Source: CBDCWT01 sp965223305
GTDB taxonomy: Bacteria; Planctomycetota; Planctomycetia; Pirellulales; Pirellulaceae
Assembly: GCA_965223305.1 (NCBI GenBank)
Contig: CBDCWT010000028.1
Coordinates: forward strand, 1 to 59,265
Direction of reading: 5' to 3'
Length of the DNA: 59,265 bases
Part shown: positions 44,490 to 52,663 of the stretch, piece by piece
Position numbering within the stretch: position 1 is the first letter of the stretch
Layout: every line of letters begins with the position of its first letter
Program-made: the position numbers and the translations under genes
Notes under the pieces: model-generated
Database searches by the model: none
Told to the model about the DNA's origin: nothing
What the model saw: the letters and a program-made list of their open reading frames with translations, nothing else

Positions 44490-46577
44490 ATGGGCACGAG
44501 GGGTTCCAGCAACGTCGAGCCATACCGCGCCAAACGCGACTTCGATAAGACTCCCGAGCCGAGGCCGAGTCGCCGTTGGCGAAAGGCAGGCACTCCTGTC
44601 TTTGTGATCCACCGTCATGAAGCCCGGCGCTTGCACTACGACCTACGCATCGAGCTGGACGGTGTTCTCAAGTCATGGGCCGTGCCCAAGGGTTTCTCGT
44701 ACGATCCTTCCGAGAAGCGGCTGGCCGTTCGCACGGAAGACCACCCGCTTGCCTATGAGGACTTTGATGGCGTGATCCCTAAGGGCCAGTACGGCGCAGG
44801 GACCATGACCATCTGGGACCGTGGTCACTACGAGTGGGCCACAGCCGGAGATCCGGCCGCAGCACTCGAGAAGGGTAAGTTGGAGCTGCGGTTTTTCGGG
44901 GGGCGACTGCGGGGTGAATGGCACCTGGTCAAATTGAAAAGAGGTGCCAATGAGTGGCTGATGTTCAAATCCCGAGATCGCTATGCGCGCGGCAAGGACG
45001 AACCGGCGTTCTCTATCGATCTGACCACCTTGGCTCGCAAGCCGCTGCCGCGGCGGGTGCAGCCCATGGTCGCACGACGGGTCAGTGAGCCGTTTGACGA
45101 TCCCGAGTGGCTGTATGAACTGAGGCTGACCGGACTCCGTGTGCTGGCTGAACGACACGGCGAGTCGATTCGGTTTCGCGGTAGTCGCCGCAAGCTCCCG
45201 GTCAGCCGCATGCAGCACGTGGTCGATGCACTGCTTGAACTCAGGGCCGAGGTTGCGCTCGTGGATGGCGTACTGGTCTGCCTCGACGATTCACAACGTC
45301 CCAGCTGCGAGCTGCTCGAGCAAGTCTTGGCGGGCAAAGCCACGCGGCGTATCGACTACTATGTTTTCGATTTGCTCTACTACGAAGAGTGGGACTTGCG
45401 CACGGTTCCCCTCTTAGAGCGAAAGGCTGCCCTCGCGTCGATCCTGCCCGGGACGGGACCGCTGGTTTTCGTCGAGCATGAGCGGAGCCGGAGCCGTGAG
45501 CTGTTGGCGACAATTGCCGCGGCGGGCTTGTACGGCTGCGTCGCCAAGCGAGCTGACTCACGCTACTCAGCAGGCGCGGCAGACGATTGGCAAGAGTTCG
45601 CGATCGAGCCCAGCCAGTCTGTCGACGTCGATCTAGTCGAGTCGCTCGCCGGCTGGGTGGACGGCAGTTCAGATGGACTTCCGGAGGAAGTACGATTTAC
45701 AAACCTCGACAAGGTACTCTGGCCTCGCGATGGCTATACCAAAGGCGACCTGATTCGCTACTACGATCAAATCGTGGATGTCCTTTTGCCCTATTTGAAA
45801 GATAGGCCTCTCAGTTTGCATCGTTTCCCAAACGGGATTGAAGCCGAGTCGTTTTTCCAGAAGAACACTCCCGCTCATTTTCCGGAATGGGTGACGACTG
45901 CCCTCGTTCCCGACTCTCGAGGTAGGAACGAAGAGATCCGGTTTGTGATCTGCCAGGATCGGGCCACGCTTCTCTATTTGGCAAATCTGGCCTCTGTCGA
46001 GTTGCATCCTTGGTCGTCGCGTCTGGAATGGCTCGATACCCCGGACTGGGCTATCCTCGACCTGGATCCGGCGACAAGTGACTTTGGCAAGGTTGTCCGG
46101 GTGGCCCGCTTGCTCGGCAAGCTGCTGAGGGGGATAGGCTTGCGGCCTCACCTGAAGACATCCGGCGCCAAAGGTCTACACATCTATATCCCGCTCCAGG
46201 TGGACTACAGCTACGAGCAGGTGCGTATGTTCTGCGAAGGTGTGGCCCGCTACGCGGCCTACGAATTGCGCGAGATCGCGACCGTCGAGCGGAGCAAGGA
46301 GCGGCGCGCGGGCAAGGTCTACCTCGACTTCCTGCAGAACCGCAGGGGACAGACGATCGTCGCACCCTATTCTGTGCGACCGGTTCCCGGTGCGGCTGTC
46401 TCAACTCCGCTCGACTGGGACGAGCTCTCTGTCGGCGTCCACCCTTCACAGTTCAACATCGAAACCGTTCCAGCCCGACTGGCCGCTAAGGGGGACCTGT
46501 TTCGCGCAGCGCTGACCGATCGGCAAGATCTAATGCCCGCAATCGATGCATTTCAAGCGATGGCAGAGAATCGGTGA
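44490..46577 (+). CDS. ligD: LigD-like protein: phosphoesterase, degenerate ligase and polymerase domains
   Basis: Processes DNA ends in non-homologous end joining. 695 residues. Residues 30-165 are the 3'-phosphoesterase (VIHRHEARRLHYDLRIELDG, WAVPKGFS, GEWHLVKLK). Residues 190-375 align with a ligase domain, but the nucleotidyl lysine motif ExKxDG reads ELRLTG (Lys to Arg212, Asp to Thr214), the DGE motif reads VDGVL, EGLVAK reads YGCVAK, and the motif-V lysines are absent: it cannot adenylate. Residues 398-690 are the polymerase/primase (LIRYYDQIVDVLLPYL, WAILDLDP with the metal Asps, KTSGAKGLHIYIPL). The order is PE-LIG-POL. An intact ligase lies two genes upstream. Confidence 0.93.
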   Translation: MGTRGSSNVEPYRAKRDFDKTPEPRPSRRWRKAGTPVFVIHRHEARRLHYDLRIELDGVLKSWAVPKGFSYDPSEKRLAVRTEDHPLAYEDFDGVIPKGQYGAGTMTIWDRGHYEWATAGDPAAALEKGKLELRFFGGRLRGEWHLVKLKRGANEWLMFKSRDRYARGKDEPAFSIDLTTLARKPLPRRVQPMVARRVSEPFDDPEWLYELRLTGLRVLAERHGESIRFRGSRRKLPVSRMQHVVDALLELRAEVALVDGVLVCLDDSQRPSCELLEQVLAGKATRRIDYYVFDLLYYEEWDLRTVPLLERKAALASILPGTGPLVFVEHERSRSRELLATIAAAGLYGCVAKRADSRYSAGAADDWQEFAIEPSQSVDVDLVESLAGWVDGSSDGLPEEVRFTNLDKVLWPRDGYTKGDLIRYYDQIVDVLLPYLKDRPLSLHRFPNGIEAESFFQKNTPAHFPEWVTTALVPDSRGRNEEIRFVICQDRATLLYLANLASVELHPWSSRLEWLDTPDWAILDLDPATSDFGKVVRVARLLGKLLRGIGLRPHLKTSGAKGLHIYIPLQVDYSYEQVRMFCEGVARYAAYELREIATVERSKERRAGKVYLDFLQNRRGQTIVAPYSVRPVPGAAVSTPLDWDELSVGVHPSQFNIETVPARLAAKGDLFRAALTDRQDLMPAIDAFQAMAENR

Positions 46578-46604
46578 AGGGCGATGGCGTTAAAGGATTT
46601 CCTG

Positions 46605-46700
46605 TAGCCGAATTCGCCAGAATTTGGACGAATTCGGCGGTCCGCCAAACTAAACCAAACTCTGGCGAGTTCGGCTACCTCTGGCGAGGTCGGCTGCGGC
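46605..46700. repeat. Dispersed intergenic repeat, rearranged copy
   Basis: TAGCCGAATTCGCCAGAATT and its inverted partner AACTCTGGCGAGTTCGGCTA face each other, making a hairpin of the CTCGCCAGAGTTTGG family, followed by a partial third unit. Confidence 0.72.
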
Positions 46701-46745
46701 GGCGGAACGTCGGGGAAAAGTCCTTCACGCTGTCGAGCGACGAGG

Positions 46746-47420
46746 TCAGTCAGGAGAAAGCAACTTGCCGTCCTTGTCCGCTTGGATTACTTCTCCGGTG
46801 GCGACTTCTAGCGCCGTGAGGCACCCTCCGCCGACACAATAGGTGTCGATGCAGATCACATCACCCATGTCCAACAGCTCACCGTTTTCCTGCGGCGTAT
46901 GCCCGACCACCGCCACCTTTCCCGTATAGTGTCGGGCCGGAATCGTGTGCATCCCGTGGTCGTAGAGCATCAGATGTTCCCAAAACAGCAAGCGATCGGG
47001 CTGTTGGTCCAGGGGTAGTTTGGCGTCGTAGTTGGCGTGTACGAAGATATGGCTGTCGGTCTCGAAGTACCGGCGGCAGCGGCGGAGAAACGAAAGATGA
47101 GATTTGGGGATGTTCGCCAAGTCCCCGCCGTAGCTCTCCACCGTTGCGGCACCACCGCAATGTAACCAGAAACGGAGGCTGTCTGCCGATTCGAGCGCCG
47201 CCAGAAGCATCAGCTCGTGGTTGCCCAACAGCGGTTCCAGCCGACAAGCTGTCTCGAGCGCGATGAGCCGTTCGAGTACGCCACAGGAGTCGGCACCGCG
47301 GTCGACATAATCACCGAGCGGAACGATCGTGTCCTTTTCAGTCGGTTGAATCCGACTGATGATGGCATCCAAGGCCTGAGGACAACCGTGAATATCGCCG
47401 ATAGCAAAGGTACGCGTCAT
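46746..47420 (-). CDS. PPP-family serine/threonine protein phosphatase-like metallophosphoesterase
   Basis: Predicted dimetal phosphatase of 224 residues from ATG 47420. The PPP signatures are FAIGDIHGCPQAL (GDxHG), IVPLGDYVDRGADSCG (GDxVDRG) and LEPLLGNHELML (GNHE), plus His residues in HIFVHANYD and AVVGHTPQ. The size fits bacterial PrpA/PrpB-like or ApaH-like enzymes. Substrates may be phosphoproteins or dinucleotides. The gene stands alone; the gap to the next gene (47421-47719) shows only a copy of the GGCTCCGCRGGAGCGTCGCC repeat at 47607-47626. Confidence 0.87.
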   Translation of the reverse strand: MTRTFAIGDIHGCPQALDAIISRIQPTEKDTIVPLGDYVDRGADSCGVLERLIALETACRLEPLLGNHELMLLAALESADSLRFWLHCGGAATVESYGGDLANIPKSHLSFLRRCRRYFETDSHIFVHANYDAKLPLDQQPDRLLFWEHLMLYDHGMHTIPARHYTGKVAVVGHTPQENGELLDMGDVICIDTYCVGGGCLTALEVATGEVIQADKDGKLLSPD

Positions 47421-47719
47421 CTGAACAAGATACCTGACTAGAGCGACGCTGACAATCTGAGCCATGCCTACTTCCTGGTGCCGCCGGCAGCTGTAAGCTA
47501 GTAAAAAGGTCTGAGGCTAAAGGGTCGGCCACCATGTTACCTGTTGGTTTGCGTTACACGAACGGGAGCGCGAGGCTCCTGCCGAGCCGCAGAACGCAAG
47601 AAAAGTGGCTCCGCGGGAGCGTCGCCCTCCCGAGCTTGCCCGCGTCGCGGTTTTGTATGGTACGGCGCCCTTGGGAACAAAAAACGGGCTAAGTCGTCGC
47701 CACATCTTTGAGGAGCGAG

Positions 47720-48829
47720 ATGGACGCGTATGCAATCGACGTCGCCGCCTGCCGCGGCCGCCAGCAGCGGTTGTTAGACCAGATGCACGCGTTAGAGCTG
47801 GATTTCGTGGTCGTGACTCAAGCGGAGCACGTGCAGTGGCTTACCGGCGCTCGATTCCCTTGGGTCTTCTGCCAGGCGGCCGCGCTCAGCCAGGACGGTC
47901 ACGTGACGCTCGTTGCCCCGCAAACGATCCCGGAAGTCGCAGCGGCAGACTCGGTGCTGACCTACGACGCTAAGTGGCACTCGACGTTGCGGAACGACCA
48001 GTGGAAAGAGTGCCTTGGCGTGCTGGAGAAAGCTGCCGGCAAACAGTGTCAGGGGCGAAACTTGGGTGTGGAGTTTTCGAGTTTCGGGCGGCATTGGTCG
48101 ATCGAGCCGCGCCGTCTAGCCGACGTCGAACCGACCCTCTATCGATTGCGGCGTAGAAAGGACGCTGACGAGCTGCGCATGATCAAGAAGGCCATTGCGG
48201 GTACTCGCCGGATGTACGAGCGGGCAAGAGAGATTATCGAGCCGGGCATCTCTGAGCTCGAAGTGTTCAATCAGCTGCAATCGGCCGCCGTTAATGAGTT
48301 CTCGGAGATGTTGACGGGCACCGGCAACGATTACCGCTGCGGTGAACGGGGCGGGCCGCCTCGCGCCGAACGCGTGGCTGCCGCAGGAGAGCTGTTCATC
48401 CTCGATCTAGGGCCGGCGTTTCGCGGGTACTTTGCCGACAACGCGCGGACGATTGCCGTTTCTTCGCCCACTCTCGTGCAGCAAGAGGCCTGGACCCACG
48501 TCGTAGGTGTGCTCGAACACGTTCAGCAAACGGTCCGGCCGGGCGTCAGCGCTCAGGCCCTGTTTCGTGAAGCCGAGGAGATTCTGGGGGCTGCTCCTGT
48601 CGGCCAGTTCAATCACCATCTAGGGCACGGCATCGGCCTGTTTCCTCATGAGGCGCCCCACCTCAACCCGAACTGGGACGACACATTTGAAGAGGGGGAC
48701 GTTTTTACCGCCGAACCCGGACTCTATGCCCCGGAGCTGCGGGCCGGCTTGCGGATCGAGAACGACTACCTCGTTACTCCTCATGGTGTCGAACTGCTGA
48801 CCGACTTCGACCTGTCGCTGCGGGACTAA
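47720..48829 (+). CDS. M24 family metallopeptidase (Xaa-Pro aminopeptidase-like)
   Basis: Predicted cytoplasmic aminopeptidase or prolidase, 369 residues from ATG 47720 (GAGGAG 4-5 bp upstream). The N-terminal creatinase-like domain is followed by the pita-bread domain with all five metal ligands: Asp in LFILDLGPAFRG, Asp in YFADNARTIA, His in NHHLGHGIGLFPHE, Glu in FTAEPGLYAP and Glu in LRIENDYLVTP. The usual proline-specificity His is in HEAPHLNP. The stop codon overlaps the stop of the convergent algH gene. Confidence 0.92.
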   Translation: MDAYAIDVAACRGRQQRLLDQMHALELDFVVVTQAEHVQWLTGARFPWVFCQAAALSQDGHVTLVAPQTIPEVAAADSVLTYDAKWHSTLRNDQWKECLGVLEKAAGKQCQGRNLGVEFSSFGRHWSIEPRRLADVEPTLYRLRRRKDADELRMIKKAIAGTRRMYERAREIIEPGISELEVFNQLQSAAVNEFSEMLTGTGNDYRCGERGGPPRAERVAAAGELFILDLGPAFRGYFADNARTIAVSSPTLVQQEAWTHVVGVLEHVQQTVRPGVSAQALFREAEEILGAAPVGQFNHHLGHGIGLFPHEAPHLNPNWDDTFEEGDVFTAEPGLYAPELRAGLRIENDYLVTPHGVELLTDFDLSLRD

Positions 48830-49386
48830 TTCGCTCCGGGATCGATGGGAAAGTGGCGGGTTTTGAGCGACGGTTCTAGGATCTCCAGGCCGATCCGTTC
48901 CACAACCCGCTTCCACATTCTGTCCTGGTCGCTGAACACGAGTTCCTTGTCCGCGGCCATCTTGAGCCATCCGCCGGCCGCCAGTTCCGATTCCAGCTGG
49001 CCGCTTCCCCAACCAGCGTACCCTGCAAAGATGCGAAACGTGTCGGACGTCTGTGCTACCAGCTCGGCGATGTTCTCACCTGCCGCGGCGAAGTGAACGC
49101 CCGGCAAGATCTCGTTTTCCGAACAGCGGACGCTGGCATGAATCGCCGTCAAGGGACCGTCTACGGGTCCTCCGTGGTGTATCCGCGCCGAGCATTCGCA
49201 AGGCTCGTCGGAGATCTCCTCCCAGACGTCGCTGACCGTCTTGCCGGTCGGTCGATTGAGAATCACTCCAAAAGCCCCTTGCGAGTTGTGTTGGATTAGC
49301 AAGACAACGCTGCGAAAGAAGTTGGGATCTGAGAGGTGTGGCGACGCGACCAAGAAATGCCCGTCCAGCGATTCGGTGGCGCTCAA
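48826..49386 (-). CDS. YqgE/AlgH family protein (UPF0301)
   Basis: Conserved bacterial protein without a proven enzymatic role, 186 residues. The family pattern is complete: GHFLVASPHLSDPNFFRSVV, LLIQHNSQGAFGVILNRPTG, IHHGGPVDGPLTAIH and FAGYAGWGSGQLESELAAGG. In Pseudomonas AlgH-type genes have been linked to alginate regulation, but the molecular job is unclear. It is tail-to-tail with the M24 gene, stops overlapping. Its upstream side opens into the repeat and MITE region at 49591-49870. Confidence 0.92.
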   Translation of the reverse strand: MSATESLDGHFLVASPHLSDPNFFRSVVLLIQHNSQGAFGVILNRPTGKTVSDVWEEISDEPCECSARIHHGGPVDGPLTAIHASVRCSENEILPGVHFAAAGENIAELVAQTSDTFRIFAGYAGWGSGQLESELAAGGWLKMAADKELVFSDQDRMWKRVVERIGLEILEPSLKTRHFPIDPGAN

Positions 49387-49590
49387 CAGTCTGTCCTTTC
49401 TGGGGGTCTGGGGCGTCTGAGAGAAGACTGGCGTTTGGTAAAGGTCTGACGTTCGACCTGGTTATATGAAAGAAGCTGACCGTTGCAATCGATAGCAGTA
49501 TAGCGGTTATTCCGATTTTCGTTGCTGAGGCAGTTGGGGAGAGGGGCTGCGTCGTTGAGGACCTCTTCCCGACGTTTCCGCTATCCAATC

Positions 49591-49685
49591 GTAGCCGAAC
49601 TCGCCAGAGGTAGCCGAACTCGCCAGAGTTTGGTTTGGGTTCGGCGGACTGCCGATTCGTCCAGATTCTGGCGAATTCGGCTACA
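49591..49685. repeat. Dispersed intergenic repeat, partly duplicated copy
   Basis: GTAGCCGAACTCGCCAGAG occurs twice in tandem at the left, then the related GATTCGTCCAGATTCTGGCG and GAATTCGGCTAC at the right. It touches MITE copy C. Confidence 0.72.
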
Positions 49686-49696
49686 AGAAGCCTTAA

Positions 49697-49870
49697 CCCG
49701 GATTATTCATGAAGATCGTCGCGAGAGGTTGTAAGTACGTTCGTGGCAAGGAAGGCGAGCAATTCTCCCGCAGGCGTATTGAAGCAATACGTCGAGGGAG
49801 AATTGTGAAGCATGACGAAGCCACGGATGGACTTACGACCTCGCAGCAGATCGCTCATGAATAATTCGGG
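49697..49870. mobile_element. MITE copy C (174 bp)
   Basis: Same element as 32535 and 36353. TTAA flanks it on both sides (49693-49696, 49871-49874). Differs from copy B by a few substitutions. The internal ORF (ATG 49709, start MKIVARGCKYVRG) is complete here and ends inside the right inverted repeat. Confidence 0.9.
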
Positions 49871-49896
49871 TTAATGGAGTTGGGGGGGGCGACTTC

Positions 49897-50094
49897 ATGT
49901 CAACGATTGAAAAACGCTGTCCGCGTTGTGGATGTGACCAAATGCGGCGGAGCCGTAGCGGTAATCGGCGATTACATTTACTGCGGCATTTCGTCGTCTG
50001 CGTCCGTTGCTATAGTTGCTTGCATAAGTTCTATCGTCGCGGCCCCGCCTTAGGTGGGGATCCAACGGCGGGATTCACGCGAGCGGCCACTTAG
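49897..50094 (+). CDS. Small zinc-ribbon protein, unknown
   Basis: 65 residues, not recognised. CPRCGCDQMRRSRSG and VVCVRCYSCLHKFYRR give a CxxC...CxxC zinc ribbon as in small planctomycete and cyanobacterial proteins. Basic (many Arg), so nucleic-acid binding is possible. Begins 26 bp after MITE copy C, whose right end may supply part of its promoter region. No clear Shine-Dalgarno. Confidence 0.55.
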   Translation: MSTIEKRCPRCGCDQMRRSRSGNRRLHLLRHFVVCVRCYSCLHKFYRRGPALGGDPTAGFTRAAT

Positions 50095-50210
50095 CCGAAG
50101 CAGCCGCGGGATGCATGCGGGCTCGGCGCTTTTTCCGTAGCCCGAGCGTCAGCTCTGACACTGCGCTTTTCGGCGACTGGCAGGCACAGAGGTCGAATTC
50201 GAGGCCTTTT

Positions 50211-50282
50211 TCGTAACCCGAAGCGTCAGCGAGGGGGAGTTGGTGTACCAACGTAAGTAATTCCCTCGCTGACGCTTCGCGC
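50211..50282. repeat. REP-like inverted repeat, copy 2, with decayed fragments nearby
   Basis: Same element as 16647-16723 in opposite orientation: TCGTAACCCGAAGCGTCAGC, inner palindrome TTGGTGTACCAA, then CCCTCGCTGACGCTTCG. Fragments of the same sequence lie at 50139-50153 and 50307-50336. Confidence 0.8.
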
Positions 50283-50375
50283 TTCCGATTGAGGCGAAAT
50301 GCGCAGCATCAAGACTGACGCTTCGCGCCTACGATCGAGCCGAGTGCGCCGCTTCGAAGCCGCGCTTCGGGCGAC

Positions 50376-51392
50376 TCAGCTGGCGTACTGGCGGCCCAGG
50401 AGATCTTGCCACATACAACCGGCCCAGGACCAACCGACACCGAAACCGACCAACATGTTGGAGTGGTCTGGCTGCAAGCGACCCGATTTTCGCATCTCAT
50501 CGATCAAGATGGGGATGGTGGCGGAAACGGTGTTACCGTAGTCACGCAGAGCGATAGGCAGCCGGTCTTCGTCGAGTTCCAACCTCTCCTGCAGCAGCTG
50601 TAGCATCTTCAAGGTAGCTTGGTGAAATAGAAACAAGCGGACCTGTTTCTTCGAAAGCTGGGCGGCGTCCAGGATGTTTTCAACCAACTTAGGAACCGCG
50701 GCCACGGTGAAGTTGATCAGACTGGGCCCATCCATATAGAGGTCGCTGGGCCAACGCTGTCGATGCCGGGGTTGGTGAGCGTTGTCGGCGTGCCGCGCCC
50801 CTCCTTTGGTGACCATTAGAGTGTCGGCCCCGCTGCCGTCAGTGCCAAACTGAAAGGCCGTTAACGACTGCGTTGAAACGCTCTCGATCAGGGTCGCCGC
50901 CGCACCATCGCCGAAGATCGTGCGCAAGCTGCGGTCTGTAGGGTGGATGTACTTCGAATACGTTTCTGCCGTCACGAGCAGCACACGCTGGGCTGCGCCG
51001 CTGCGGATCAGCCCATCGGCGAGGGACAGCCCGTAGACATATCCAGAACAACCGAGGTTGAAGTCGAGGGCACCCGCCGATGTCGGTAGACCAAGTCGTT
51101 CCTGCATCAGACAGGCTGTGGTCGGTAAGGGATAGTCGGGCGTCTGCGTGCAGAGCAGCAAGAAGTCGATGCTACTTGGATCGATGTTATACCGGTCGAA
51201 CAACTTCAGGGCAGCGGCCACGCCTAGATCCGAGGCGCATTCGTCGTCAGCGGCAACATGCCGCTGGGCGATGCCGGTCTTCGTATAGATCAGGTCGAGG
51301 TCCCATTTCGGGAACTCCTGCTGTAGCTGTTCGTTGGTTTCGACGCGGGCAGGAAAGTGAACTGCGATCGGTCCGATAGCTGCGTATTTCAC
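50376..51392 (-). CDS. 3-oxoacyl-ACP synthase III family protein (FabH-like)
   Basis: Condensing enzyme of the thiolase fold, 338 residues. The catalytic triad is intact: Cys115 in LDFNLGCSGYVYGL, His257 in LFLFHQATLKM and Asn287 in DYGNTVSATIP. GDGAAATLIES and GFGVGWSWAGCMWQ are also family-typical. FabH starts fatty-acid synthesis by joining acetyl-CoA to malonyl-ACP, but many paralogues act in secondary metabolism or as 'ketoacyl-ACP synthase III-like' starter enzymes. No fab genes are adjacent, so a specialised role is as likely as the housekeeping one. Confidence 0.9.
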   Translation of the reverse strand: MKYAAIGPIAVHFPARVETNEQLQQEFPKWDLDLIYTKTGIAQRHVAADDECASDLGVAAALKLFDRYNIDPSSIDFLLLCTQTPDYPLPTTACLMQERLGLPTSAGALDFNLGCSGYVYGLSLADGLIRSGAAQRVLLVTAETYSKYIHPTDRSLRTIFGDGAAATLIESVSTQSLTAFQFGTDGSGADTLMVTKGGARHADNAHQPRHRQRWPSDLYMDGPSLINFTVAAVPKLVENILDAAQLSKKQVRLFLFHQATLKMLQLLQERLELDEDRLPIALRDYGNTVSATIPILIDEMRKSGRLQPDHSNMLVGFGVGWSWAGCMWQDLLGRQYAS

Positions 51393-51817
51393 GGGTCACC
51401 AGGGCGTGGATAACTGGCAGCGAGCCTCGAAGGGTACCTATGTTCAGGTGCCGCCGGAGTTATTGCTATACGTTTGTAGGGAAGAGAGGCCTGTGCGCCT
51501 GCGGAAATGGTGCTCTGGCGGGCGAGCCCTGAAACTTGCGCATCCCGACGGGCAAGCTCCAACGGAATCACTCGGACAACACACCATACCTGCCCCGCCG
51601 TGGGCGGTCAATTGGCAGCGGCAGCTGCCGGATGAGTGGGAATAGTTGCTGGCGGTGCCAGCAGGGGGATGAGTCTTGACCGGCGGCGGCCAACGGCTAT
51701 ACTTCGCCCCTTCCATTGCTAGGGCTTGTCTAACGGAGCGATTGCTCCTGTTCCATTCTATCCGCCGACTCGCGGGTCATTCCTGTCGTTGAGGCATTGC
51801 CTGAATCGAGGTGCGCC
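51393..51817. other. Divergent intergenic region
   Basis: 425 bp between divergent FabH-like and PHP-phosphatase genes. One plus-strand frame (GTG 51406 to 51645, 79 codons) is open but has no recognisable family and no ribosome site. I see no repeats of the window's families. Promoters of both flanking genes should lie here. Confidence 0.45.
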
Positions 51818-52618
51818 GTGCCGGAGTCACTTGGTTTCGTCGACATTCACTGTCATCTTCTTCCCGGCATCGACGATGGTTCACGGTCATGGGAAGAGTC
51901 GCTGGCGATGGCCCAAATCGCGGTCGATGATGGCATCGATACTGTCATCGTGACCCCGCACCAGCTCGGCAACTTTGGCCATAACACAGGTGATACGATT
52001 CGAGAGCAGACCGAGCAGCTACAGCTCGTGCTGCAGGAGCACAGCGTTCCCCTGACCGTGTTGCCGGGGGCGGATGTGCGAATCGACGAGAGTATGGTGT
52101 TCAAGGTCCGCTCTGGAGAAGTGGTGACCTTGGCCGATCACGGGAAGCACTTGCTGCTCGAGTTGCCGCACGAGCTCTACTTCCCGCTCGACGGCCTGCT
52201 CGAGGAATTGGACGCCTGTGGAGTCGTCGGTATCCTGTCTCACCCGGAACGCAATCAGGGCATTTTGCAGTCACCCGCAGTGATCGACCACCTGTTGGAT
52301 GAGGGCTGTTTGATGCAAGTGACCGCCGGAAGTCTAATGGGAACCTTCGGTCCGCGCTCGCAGGAACTTTCCGAACAGATGCTAGCTCATCACCAGGTTC
52401 AGTTTGTGGCCACCGATGCTCACGGCTGCCGGTCGAGACGACCGCTCATGCAGCGGGCATTCGAACGCGTCGCCGAGCTAACCTGCGAAACGACGGCCAC
52501 CGACCTCTGTTGTCGGAATCCCGCTGCGGTTGCCGCTGGAGAGGAGATTAGGCTGCCTGAGAGGATGTCCAAGCCGAGTGGCCTGGCTGGCTGGTTGCCT
52601 TGGCGGAAAGCCAGCTGA
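51818..52618 (+). CDS. CpsB/YwqE-type tyrosine-protein phosphatase (PHP fold)
   Basis: Metal-dependent phosphatase that reverses BY-kinase tyrosine phosphorylation in exopolysaccharide systems. 266 residues; GTG 51818 chosen because GAGG lies 7 bp upstream and the family start follows at once. PHP metal motifs: FVDIHCHLLPGIDDGSRSW (His11, His13, Asp20), TVIVTPHQLG (His48), GILSHPERNQGI and VATDAHGCRSR. This is the expected partner of the Wzc-like kinase at 56804, which carries a long Tyr-rich tail. The five genes between them share the strand and are probably part of the same export locus. Confidence 0.9.
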   Translation: MPESLGFVDIHCHLLPGIDDGSRSWEESLAMAQIAVDDGIDTVIVTPHQLGNFGHNTGDTIREQTEQLQLVLQEHSVPLTVLPGADVRIDESMVFKVRSGEVVTLADHGKHLLLELPHELYFPLDGLLEELDACGVVGILSHPERNQGILQSPAVIDHLLDEGCLMQVTAGSLMGTFGPRSQELSEQMLAHHQVQFVATDAHGCRSRRPLMQRAFERVAELTCETTATDLCCRNPAAVAAGEEIRLPERMSKPSGLAGWLPWRKAS

Positions 52619-52663
52619 CGTAATCTCACCTGGGCTATCCAACAAACGTCCAAACTCGTTGGC

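Noticed and set aside
51406..51645. Plus-strand frame of 79 codons between FabH-like and PHP phosphatase genes
   Set aside because: No family, no ribosome site, starts inside a likely promoter region. Left as unproven.
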